From Tethya wilhelma (Eukaryota > Porifera > Demospongiae > Tethyida > Tethyidae), in NCBI GenBank assembly GCA_964030475.1, contig CAXIPT010000050.1:62001-126000 (forward strand): a stretch of DNA of 64,000 nt. The letters run 5' to 3'. Position numbers and translations under genes: made by a program. The notes under the pieces are model-generated. The model did no database searches. It was not told the DNA's origin and saw nothing but the letters and a program-made list of their open reading frames with translations. This document shows, one piece after another, positions 1 through 10,700 of the stretch. The stretch's first letter is position 1; each line of letters begins with the position of its first letter.

Positions 1-261
1 AGTGTGTGCATGTTATCAAGAGATTAATGCTTAAGAAATTCACCTGATTTGCATCAATAATGAGGCTCTTGGTGTAATTACGTATTGATCAACAATTATT
101 AACTGGCCATACTAATTTTTATAAGTTTTGTGTGTAGGCATAAGAAACAATATTATGACATTGTGTATTGACTCACCATTGATCATAGAGGTCAGATCCG
201 GAATGTTCTTCAATGTTCCAATCCTGGGCTGTGGCCTTCTCTAATTGATCTCACTCTCTCA

Positions 262-880
262 ACCAGGCTCTTAAACTCACTAATATATGCACACTCGCAA
301 CTATATAGGCTCTTTGTGTAAGTCTCATGCACTGACTCTCAGGCTCTTCAACTCACATGCATACTCAGGCTCTTAAACTCATACACTCAAACAGGCTTAT
401 GCTTCAACTCACACTGTGATACACACACACAACCAGGCTCTTGACTCACACACTCAATTAGGCTCAGGCTTCAATTCACTTGCACTCTCTTCATCTAATA
501 AACTCAAACAGGCTCTTCAACTCACATGCACACTCAGGCTCCTCAACTCACACACTCAAACAGGCTCAGGCTTCGACTCACACTGTGACACATACACACA
601 GTTACCAGGCTCTTCAGCTCACACACTCAAACAGGCTCAGGCTTCAATTCACATGCACGCTCTTTATCTAATAAACTCGAACAGGCTCTTCAACTCACAC
701 ACTCAAACAGGCTCAGGCTTCAACTGGCACACACACTAGGTACTCAGACTGACTCTTCACTCACTATGACATGCACTCAATATAGGCTCAGGCTCTTCAA
801 CTGACACACTCAATAAAGGCTCGGGCTCTTCAACTCACATATTCAAGCAAGCTCTTTAACTCTCTCACCCCTTCATCCCC
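262..880. repeat. Degenerate tandem repeat, about 20-25 bp unit
   Basis: Units of the type CAGGCTCTTCAACTCACAC recur many times with variable spacing and point changes. ORFs read through this block (416-739 and 480-671) are repetitive Thr/His/Ser/Leu strings with no domain, so the block is treated as non-coding minisatellite-like DNA. Confidence 0.8.
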
Positions 881-1033
881 CTTCACACACACAACCAGGC
901 TTTCAACTTGCCCCGGCACTGAGGCTGAAGCAGGCTCTTTAAATCAGGCACATTCACAACTAATTGTATGCTCCCCTTGATCCTAATACACACAACAAAC
1001 ATACAAACGTATACAAAAACAAAGATAAACAAG

Positions 1034-1100
<67 letters not shown>
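1034..1100. repeat. Poly(A) tract, about 67 bp
   Basis: An uninterrupted run of A. A minus-strand poly-Phe ORF over it is an artefact. The run could be the tail of a retroposed element, but no target-site duplication or source element could be recognised beside it. Confidence 0.9.
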
Positions 1101-1101
<1 letters not shown>

Positions 1102-1225
1102 AGCAACAAAAGAAACTAAAGAAAGAAAATTAAAGTAAAACAAATAAAAATGTCCAAACAGTCTAACCAAACTATGAGATGAAGCCAATCCAACATAATT
1201 ATAGCCGTATACCCGGCTACGATGA

Positions 1226-1546
1226 GTAGAGATCACCAGTACTAGCACTAGTGATACCCCAGCCTGTGTACAGAGACCACCAGTAGCACTAGTGATACCC
1301 CAGCCTGTGTACAGAGATCACCAGTAACACTAGTGATACCCCAGCCTGTGTACAGAGATCACCAGTAGCACTAGTGATACCCGAGCCTGTGTACAGAGAT
1401 CACCAGTAGCACTAGTGATACCCCAGCCTGTGTACAGAGATCACCAGTAGCACTAGTGATACCCCAGCCTGTGTACAGAGATCACCAGTAGCACTAGTGA
1501 TACCCCAGCCTGTGTACAGAGATCACCAGTAGCACTAGTGATATAC
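1226..1546. repeat. 41-bp minisatellite, about 7.5 copies
   Basis: The unit reads AGAGATCACCAGTAGCACTA followed by GTGATACCCCAGCCTGTGTAC and repeats head to tail with very few substitutions. The first unit carries a small insertion and the last one degrades. Each unit contains the 8-bp palindrome CACTAGTG. From about 1550 to 2200 nothing else is recognisable. Confidence 0.9.
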
Positions 1547-2207
1547 CCTGAGCCCACCTCACTATGACATGTTGAGTCATGTACTGCATGGTACCAGTAA
1601 GATGTAAGTCTGTTATAAAAGTCTTTACTATAGAGCTGGTTTGTCTTGATTCAGTTACATAAGAAGTTGAATGACTTTGTACATGTACATATGTTATGTT
1701 CTAGTTTGACATGAATGTCACAATTTGTGGCCACTGTAATAGTTAATATTATATGACATTATTGTCTGTACCTCGTGTATACGATAGAATGTGATGTACT
1801 GCATGTACAGTAGTGCCCAAGAATATATAGGTAAGAACTCTTTAACGTCACGATCAATTTATTACCAATATTAATACCAAGACCATTACTTTTACAAAAG
1901 AAACCATAACGTTTTTGAACAAGTTTATACCACCATTTACCATAATAGTTAGTACCTTTGACCATAAATTCTTACAACTCGAATATGTATAATAATTATA
2001 ATTATATGTCCCATTATTTATCTCAGATCATATACCGGTAACACTACAAGTTTCACCATAATAATTTCAGACCATTTCACTGACTCTTGTAATTATACGT
2101 ACAGATTGACAGTTTCAATTCTTTACCGTATGCATGTGAACCAACCAAATATGTATACCATATTATGACAAAACAACCTCTTCCCCCCACCTACCCACCC
2201 ACCCACT

Positions 2208-2208
<1 letters not shown>

Positions 2209-2252
<44 letters not shown>

Positions 2253-2253
2253 N

Positions 2254-2290
<37 letters not shown>
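2209..2290. repeat. (CT)n then (CA)n microsatellite containing an N
   Basis: A CT run passes into a CA run. The ambiguous base at 2253 marks an unresolved or joined position inside the microsatellite, so its length is not reliable. The stretch from 2290 to 2940 holds no supported gene; minus-strand ORFs there have no recognisable domain. Confidence 0.9.
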
Positions 2291-2950
2291 GCTTATACCA
2301 TACCTTAATACTGTAATGGATTGCGTGATATTATAACCGGTATATTTGGTGAGCTGGAGATGCACGAATTGATTCTTAGTACTCGTATGTCGATATGTAC
2401 ACATGATGAAGACGAAAAAAGGACGATAGATGAAATGTGTGTACGTGCGATCGATGTGTACGATTCAGATGCTTTGGTTGGATAAGTGTATGAGACACGT
2501 AGAAGTGTTGTCGTATTCAAACGGTACCATTGTACATGTACTCATGAAGTTGCGTAGTAATATTGACATAATATTATGTTGTCCCATTGGACAATACGTA
2601 TAGCTGTATCGTATAGGACCAAGGTTGCTTTGAGAAACCTGTATGGGTAAAAACAGTATAATGAGCACAAGTACTAGTGCTAGTGCAGTTAGTGTAAGCA
2701 TACAGGGAATTCTAGCCTAGCTTAAATCTAATTCAGTGAATTTTAAAAAAAAATATCAAACTGCAACTGCCAAGGGTATTTATAGTTCAAAGAATTACAC
2801 TCAGTTATTGCATATAATTATGGACATGCATGACTACATGTATATTAGCTGTACACTTTTGAAAGCAAGCTCTGGTATACATCAAACACACAGGCAATAG
2901 CTATAAAGCATATATTATTATGTACAATAACAAAATTTTAATGGACTCAC

Positions 2951-3047
2951 CTGCAATGATGGGTTGCCTCTGGATAGCAGTACTGCCTGGCAGTGTCGCG
3001 GCTTGAGAAGAACTAGGCAGTTGGTTGGTTACACGAGCAGTCAGCGA
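2951..3047 (-). CDS. Possible internal or first exon of a minus-strand gene
   Basis: On the minus strand a CAG acceptor just above 3047 and a strong donor (CAG then GTGAGT) just below 2951 bound a 97-nt open stretch. It translates to a Ser/Thr/Gln/Pro/Ala-rich peptide without a stop. No partner exon was found at lower coordinates, no homology is recognised, and an in-frame stop lies a little upstream of the proposed acceptor. This is a weak candidate, listed because the donor is so close to consensus. Confidence 0.22.
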
Positions 3048-3410
3048 CTGTGTCAGGAGTATAACTCAGTTTGAAGTTGACTGAACCAGTTGGGCGTCCA
3101 GCGGATGATAGACTCCAAACACTGAGCCATACTGAGGTGAACACTTTCTTCACTGGCAGCTAGCTGAAGAGCCTGAGTAGACTACTTCAGTTGACTTGTA
3201 GCTTCGTGAATGTTGTCTTGAAAATGCCCACCACTTCTTGAGTGAATGACAATGGCATGCTTTGGCAGGAATCTGAACAAGAAAATGAGCAAACTGAGAA
3301 TTTAGTTGCTGCTATTATTAGATTCCCGCGCGCGCGCGCGGGGGACATATGCGCGGCAAATGACGTTATTATTGTAAATTGTACGCATGCGCAGACGGGT
3401 AGACAGCACC

Positions 3411-4370
3411 ATGGATATAATCGAGCTGCGCTGCAAAAGCATAATGATATCTTTGGGAATTCCTGAAGAAATCCAAGTTGTTCTTTCCTCTATTAGTAGT
3501 GAGAATCATTGTGACCCTGTTTGGAATTTTGCCAAACAAAGAAATGGCTACAGTTTGAAACTCTTCTGGCCTAAAAGAAGAAAAGAGGTCTCTACCAGTA
3601 CTCCAAGTAATGCCCACTCTGCTATGGCCTCCACTTCAGGCAGAAAGAACAGAAGCATGAGGAGGCTGGAAGTTTTCTTAGCAAAGAAGAGGGCTGAACC
3701 CAGCTCTTTGAAGCAAGAAGCTGTTCCCAGTCAAAGTGATATTGTTCCTCCTGGAGCCCAGCCTGATCATGATCATACCTCTATCCTTAAGTCTGATCTA
3801 ATTGATGGTTCTCTCTTAATTTCTGTTGGAGACGATGAGTCTACCAGATCGCCGACACCAACTGATGTTATTCATAGTGATAAAGTGCATAAGAACTGTA
3901 ATGAAGATCACAGTGTTGCTGCTACCATGGCTCACTGTTCCGCTGAGCCTAAGTACCCTGGTGCTAAGAATCAATATGAATCAGCTAAAAAGGGCAGTCC
4001 TCCTTATTTACTTAGATCTAAGGTTCGTTTTTCTGAATCCACTGCGTCTGAGTCACTTCAACTAAAGCTTCCGGATGAGTTTCAGAACTGCACACAACAT
4101 TATGTTGATTTTGTGAAGTCAGGTGATATTGACACAGCTAGCAAGGTCGCTGATTTGATGCAGGATCATTGGTCTTCTATAGTCAAACATGGCCGGAAAG
4201 TTAAATTCAAAGTGTCAGGAGAATTAGTCGATGGAGTTGTGGACCAAGCCCATTATATTGCTAAGCTTTCCTCTGATGGTTACTATTTTTATTCCACTGC
4301 CAAAGCAGATATTCGAGTCAGTGATCGTCTTGTTAAGGAAGTTCAGTTCAGAGATTTATGTTTAGTTTAA
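3411..4370 (+). CDS. Unknown single-exon protein, 319 aa
   Basis: The function is not recognised. The start at 3411 is preferred over the in-frame ATG at 3387 because its context (ACC ATG G) is a good Kozak site and a small structured N-terminal region begins there. The first 60 residues are compact and include a WNF...SLKLFWP stretch. The middle (about 60-210) is a low-complexity Ser/Thr/Pro/Lys-rich linker with basic clusters such as KKRAE. The last 100 residues look folded (YVDFVKSGDIDTASKVADLM, then a beta-rich tail ending at DLCLV). The lack of introns beside intron-rich neighbours makes a retrotransposon-associated or lineage-expanded family plausible. A CG-alternating run lies about 70-85 bp upstream (3326-3344). 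Confidence 0.55.
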   Translation: MDIIELRCKSIMISLGIPEEIQVVLSSISSENHCDPVWNFAKQRNGYSLKLFWPKRRKEVSTSTPSNAHSAMASTSGRKNRSMRRLEVFLAKKRAEPSSLKQEAVPSQSDIVPPGAQPDHDHTSILKSDLIDGSLLISVGDDESTRSPTPTDVIHSDKVHKNCNEDHSVAATMAHCSAEPKYPGAKNQYESAKKGSPPYLLRSKVRFSESTASESLQLKLPDEFQNCTQHYVDFVKSGDIDTASKVADLMQDHWSSIVKHGRKVKFKVSGELVDGVVDQAHYIAKLSSDGYYFYSTAKADIRVSDRLVKEVQFRDLCLV

Positions 4371-4630
4371 GTTTATGTTCCATGTATGTTGTACCCCTCC
4401 CCCATTGCACCTCTTGTTGGTGTGTGTATATCAATATCAATATCAATTAGAGACTACGTACCCTCTAATATCTATGACAGCACAATGACCAAAATCTGCT
4501 ACAAACATTTTATTGCATTATTGCATTCATTACTGCATGCGTATCTTGATACTGACAACATGCTGTGAAATGAAACGACCTTGTTGTTAATTCGCAATCC
4601 ATATCGTGTCAAGAAGCTCATTAAGTTGAC

Positions 4631-4641
4631 GGGAAATTCCC
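4631..4641. promoter_or_regulatory. NF-kB-like site (GGGAAATTCCC)
   Basis: A perfect 11-bp palindromic kB consensus lies about 110 bp upstream of the start codon of the Death-domain/kelch gene, followed by a second half-site (GGGAAACT). The rest of 4375-4750 is plain AT-rich intergenic sequence. Function is inferred from the consensus and from the position. Confidence 0.5.
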
Positions 4642-4750
4642 TGGGAAACTAACTTTCACATGCATCCACGTGCCATAAATTTTTGAAACGAAGAGAAGAC
4701 ACCTGAGTCTGTGAAAGTATTAACTTAAAACTGCGGCGAGAGATTTAGCA

Positions 4751-7700
4751 ATGTTCTCCGTCAAAACATCAAAGCTTTGTAATGGTAAATCTAGTTCAGG
4801 CTTCGATCTCCACTCCTCCTGCTACAGTGACTTCTTTCTTCTGAGGACTCCCATTACCATCAATGGACGTCCAACTGTGATCAAGGCACTCAATGGAGAG
4901 CCAGTGTTGAGAGATACTCGAAGTGTTATTTCAGTCAAACTATCAACCATCCTGCAGCAAGCAATTACACCTGTAACAAGACAACATGGAGTGTTTTCAG
5001 TCGACAAACACTACCACGAGAGAGTGCCTCTGTTTGTAGTCAATTTTCAGTCAAAGTCATGCCTAAAAATTTTCTTGGATGACTGTGACAAGCAAGCTGT
5101 ACAGGAAGAACTTTCATTGGCCATTGCTGGACTCTTTGAGCATGTAGCAGAAGAGCGGCAACAATTCCAAGTTTCGATTGAGGTAAAACTTTTCCTGATA
5201 TCACCTACCGTGGGAGAAAGACAACAACCAATGGTCAGTGAAATCAAACCCAAGAACTATCAGCTCGTGAAGTTTCAGTGGGAGAAAAGCAAGCTCTTTA
5301 CTTTCACCCATGATATGTTTACTAACCATACAGAATGGCATCAACCTGGTGAGTATACAGTCATGTATACATGTGTGCTTGAATAAATTAATAAATACAG
5401 GTAACAAGTAATAGTTGTACTATGGTTTTTCAGGGATCTGGGTGTATGGGATTTGTAACCTGAGGGCTGTGGCTACAGCCCAAAGGTTACAACCCTTTAC
5501 ACCCTGAAAAACCATAGTACAGCTGGCTTGTACCATGGTACATAGTAGAGCTTGTTCGGTGTGCCTATACAAAGTACACTAGGGTGTATTGGCTCATGCA
5601 CCCTGCATGGGTTGTGTACGACTTCAAAGGCTTGGATAGGGTATACAAATGAGTATTGTAGTAGCTGCTTTTCCTTTAATGTGTAGCTTAACCATGGTAC
5701 CCAGTTAGCCTCGTTCCCAGGCTCCTCCCTTGCAAATATTTCCTACGAAAATTAGGAGGGAGAGAGCCTGGTATCAAAATTTAATATCACGTGCGTGACG
5801 TACGCATTTTTGAATATTCATTTGTATGTGGTTGAAGTTTTCCTGGGAGTTACTGCAAGCAGGACTGAATGGACAAAAACGCTTGAAAAACTGTTGTACA
5901 CTTGTCACGAGCGTTTTCAGCTTGCGAAGACTAAAGAATAAACCTTCTGTTCAGTATTTGTGATCGTCAGTTTGTCTGCGTGTCTTGTTGAGGGCTGACT
6001 GAAAAATCGAGACTGAACTCTGAACTGAAAGAGCTGATACGAGAGGCTAGTATTTATCTGTCGTCATATTGACATTCATTAAAGGCTACTAAGGTCCTTG
6101 ATCTTCTTTAATCCCATCTTCATCCACTCGTAGCTCTCTCAGTGTTCTTAGACTGGCAAAAACGATGCTGAAGCCCTGAGCTTGGTCACATTGAATGTCT
6201 TGTTGCAGTCTTTACCACTTAGCTCGCGTCCACCTTGGGGTCCACCTATACGTCACGCACGTGATATTTGATACCAGGCTCTCTCCCTCCTTATTTTTGT
6301 AGGAAATATACGCGAGGGAGGAGCCTGGGAACGAGGCTAGTACCCAGTCACTTTCCTGTTTTCTTGCCACAAGCTCCTTCCCATCCATAGCTTTACTCTA
6401 AACCACTAATTAAAGTCTAATCATTAATTTAATTTAATTTGACCTTTCATACCAGGTTCGAGCTCTGAAACTTTGTTCTTGGCATGCCTTTTTGCTCACT
6501 TCTGCCTCGCTCAAGTCGCCGATGGTTATCTATACAAAATTCTCACTTTATACTTTTTGTAATTTTTATTTGCATTTAAACAGACTCTCGAAAAAACTCG
6601 TGTCAGTAATAGTGGAGCGAAAAATGGTTCTATCTCGATAGACTAGATTGATACAAGCCTCCCCCTCTCCCACCCCAAAGAAAACCAATAATAATATTAT
6701 ATTTTTAACAAAACTATACTGTACTACTGACAACCTTATGTATTCATGCAGTTTAAATCAAATTTTTACTATTAGCAAATGAAAATGCCGAGTTGGCTGA
6801 TCTTGAAGTTGAGCTGACGGAAGTTGTTAAGTGGTTTGATCTGGGTGTCCAGCTAAAAATGCCCACTTACGAATTGTTGACCATTCGTAAGGACCATCGT
6901 TACACCAAAGAATGTCGATTAGAGATGCTGATTCGATGGGACCAACTGGAGAAGCCTACTTGGAGGAAACTAGTCCCAGCCCTGGCCAACATTGGCAGGA
7001 GAGACCTCGCTGAGAAAATAGCAAAGAAACATGGTAAGTATAAGCTATAGAATCAATTATCAATGTAGTTAGTGATGTCTTAACCGAAGCAAAAAGAAAG
7101 CTTCTAATAGTTGTTCTGGATTGAATTCTGGCCAAAGATGACTACTTTATGTGTTGCTACTAAGTAAGTACGCAAAAATTTATTACAAGCTAAAAAATAG
7201 CGCATTTTATAACCTACGCGTAAATTTCGCGAGACAAAAAAAGGGGGTGCAAATGCACCTTTAGCACCCCCCTGGCTACGCCACTGAACCCTTTACACCC
7301 TGAAAAACCATAGTACAGCTGGCTTGTACCATGGTACATGGTAGAGCTTTCGGTGTGCCTATACAAAGTACACTAGGGTGTATTGGCTCATGCACCCTGC
7401 ATGGGTTGTGTATGACTTCAAAGGCTTGGATAGGGTATACAAATGAGTATTGTAGTAGCTGCTTTTCCTTTAATATGTAGCATAACCATGGTACCCAGTT
7501 AGCCTTGTTCCCAGGCCCCTCCCTTGCAAATATTTCCTATGAAAATTAGGAGGGAGAGAGCCTGGTATCAAAATTTAATATCACGTGCGTGACGTATGCA
7601 TTTTTGAATATTCATTTGTATGTGGTCGAAGTTTTCCTGGGAGTTACTACGAGCAGGACTGAATGGACAAAAACGCTTGAAAAAACTGTTGTACGCTTGT

Positions 7701-10700
7701 CTTGAGCGTTTTCAGCTAGTGAAGACTAAAGAATAAACCTTCTGTTCAGTATTTGTGATTGTCAGTTTGTCTGCGTGTCTTGTTGAGGGCTGACTGAAAA
7801 ATCGAGACTGAACTCTGAACTGAAAGAGCTGATACGAGAGGCTAGTATTTATCTGCCATCATATTGACATTCATTATAGACTACTAAGTGCATGTCCTTG
7901 ATTTTCTTTAATTCCATCTTCATCCACTCGTAGCTCTCTCAGTGTTCTTAGACTGGCAAAAACGATGCTGAAGCCCTGAGCTTGGTCACGTTGAATATCT
8001 TGTTGCTGTCTTTACCACTAAGCTTGCATCCACCTTGGCGTCCACCTATACGTCACGCACTTGATTTTTGATACCAGGCTCTCTCCCTCCTTATTTTCGT
8101 AGGAAATATACGTGAGGGAGGAGCCTGGGAACGAGGCTAGTACCCAGTCACTTTCCTGTTTTCTTGCCACAAGCTCCTTCCCATCCATAACTTTACTCTA
8201 AACCACTAATTAAAGTCTAATGACCTTTCATACCAGGTTCGAGCTCTGAAACTTTGTTCTTGGCATGCTTTTTTGCTTACTTCTGCCTCGCTCAAGTCGC
8301 TGATGGTTATCTATACAAAATTCTCACTTTATACTTTTTGTAATTTTTATTTGCATTTAAACAGACTCTCGAAAAAACTCGTGTCAGTTATAGTGGAGCA
8401 AAAATGGTTCTATCTCGATAGACTAGATTGATATAAGCCTCCCCCCTCTCCCACCCCAAAGAAAACCAATATAATAATATTATATTTTTAACAAAACTAT
8501 ACTGTACTACTGACAACCTTATGTATTCATGCAGTTTAAATCAAATTTTTACTATTAGCAAATGAAAATGCCGAGTTGGCTGATCTTGAAGTTGAGCTGA
8601 CGGAAGTTGTTGACTGGTTAGCTCTGGGTGTCCAGCTAAAGTTGCCCACCTACGAATTGTTGACCATTCGTAAGGACCATCGTTACACCAAAGAATGTCG
8701 ATTAGAGATGCTGATTCGATGGGACCAACTGGAGAAGCCTACTTGGAGGAAACTAGTCCCAGCCCTGGTCAACATTGACAGGAGAGACCTCGCTGAGAAA
8801 ATAGCAAAGAAACATGGTGAGTATAAGCTACAGAATCAGTATATTCGATTATCAATGTAATTAGTGATGTCTTAACCGTTTTTTTTTTGTTTTTTTTTGC
8901 ATGATTGTGTACACATGCAGGAGTACCACTACCTGAGGCAAAGGTTAACAATGATAAGGTGAGCTAGAATATACATGTCACATGCAGGTGTATATTGGCA
9001 TTATAGTATAGAAGAGGAATTTTTGGTTCTAAAATTTTTGCTTGTTTAAAATTTTTGCCCGATTTTCAGTATAGTCACACTAGTGGCAAGCATTTACCAG
9101 TCTACCGTATAGCTCAGTTTGACGATTTGCTCTGTAGAATGTAAATAAAAATATTAACTAATTTAAATTTGATGCCTGATTTGTGCTTTATACATGCATA
9201 TACGGCGGCCAAAAATATACTTGGCAGATTTAAATTTGACAATTTTGACTTTGATCGTCGAACCGTCAAATTAAAATCCCCGTCAATATTTCTGACATGT
9301 ACGGTATAATAGGTACATGTATGGTATAAGGTTTCCATTACTATAATAATTATTACTATTTATTATCTATTCAACAAAGGATTCTGATTCTCACTCTGCT
9401 TGGACAGGTGATCGACTATTTCCAACTAAGTCAGACTTACAAAAGTCAATATGTAGGCAGTCAGATCTGGAAGGTCAACTGAAGAAAGCAACTCAGTCGC
9501 GAGATGCACTGAGTGAACAGTTAACGATGCTCACAGAGGAGACAATCCCACAGCTGAAGGGGAAAGTGTCATCCCTCGAGACTGAACTAAAAAACCAAAA
9601 GGAACACAGTTCTAAGATAGAAGAGGAACTTGCTCAGACTAGACGTCAACTAGTCGACAAGGAGAAAGAATTACGTAAGAAGATAAAGGAGTTTGATGCG
9701 GCTTCAGCTCGTGTGTGCAAGGTTGAAAATGAACTAGAGAAAGCCAGACAAATTGTTATCAACCAACAGGAAGAAATATCCCAGGAAACCTTTGAATCAA
9801 TGGCACTAGAGCACTCGTGTGCCGGGTACCTATTGGAAATAGAGGTAATTAATGCAATAATAACGATTACAGTATTGTTTGAGAAAATTATTCTAATACA
9901 TGCAGATTCAACGAGACATTGCTGAGAAGGAGATGGACAAGCAAAAAGAAAATATCCAGTGCTACACTCGAGAACTGACAGATAAGACCGAACGTATCTC
10001 TCAACTTTCAGCCAAGATAAGGGAAGCTGTGAACAAATATGAACAGCTACACTCAGGATTACTGAAAGTGGGAAAGCTTCAGTTAAAGAGAATAGATTTA
10101 CAATTTGAGAAACACCATGTTGAATTGAAATTGGAGAGATCAAAGAAAATTGTTAAGAAATGTGAAGCAAAACTTGTAAGTTCCAAATAGCAAATGATTG
10201 AGCTATGATTTTACTTTTGGCAAAATTGTGGCTTTAGGCCAAAGCTGGTGCAAAGCAGGGTCCAAGGTTAAGCAGCCAAGTTGTGGATTCAGTTCAAAGT
10301 TCAAAGGTCAGTGGGAAATTTGCCAAACTACTGGTGAGTTGGTTTGCCAACTCATTATGCTGTGTAGCGATAGATAATTTATTGGACGAACTTGTAGCAT
10401 ATACAGTTTGAATTTAGCTGGATTCAAATGCTGGGCTAGCCTCGTTCCCAGGCTCCCTCACTGTTAATATTACATGCTAAAAAATGAGAAGGGAGAGAGC
10501 CTGGTACGCGAAATCACATGAATGATGGAATGTGTATTTGGTATACTATAGTAGAAAAACCATACAAACTCTCTTTACTGTCTCTCTATGGGCAACGTCA
10601 TTCATGCATGTGATTTTTGCGTACCAGGCTAGCTCACAGGAATAGAGCCTGGGAACAAGGCTATGCTGACCAATGTCATACTTCATAGTGAGTCTTAATT

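Larger units (their letters stand above)
5491..8822 (+). repeat. Direct duplication (about 1.5 kb, twice) carrying a Death-domain exon
   Basis: Copy 1 covers about 5491-7040 and copy 2 about 7287-8822. Each contains the same intronic sequence, a whole 630-bp MITE and one 258-nt exon. Spacing is 1,796 bp at the left end and 1,783 bp at the exons, so small indels have accumulated. Non-homologous filler at 7040-7286 carries a short repeat ending in a CTGGCTACGCCACTG-like sequence. Confidence 0.85.

Noticed and set aside
416..739. Plus-strand ORFs in the tandem repeat block
   Set aside because: Repetitive low-complexity translation of a minisatellite.
883..1248. Minus-strand ORF with a poly-Phe run
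   Set aside because: It reads the poly(A) tract and flanking repeats; no domain or splice support.
1226..1546. CRISPR-like array
   Set aside because: Units are contiguous without unique spacers and the genome is eukaryotic.
2465..2701. Minus-strand ORF with a hydrophobic start
   Set aside because: No homology, no flanking exons, composition expected by chance.
9646..10143. Minus-strand 165-codon ORF
   Set aside because: Shadow of the coiled-coil exons.
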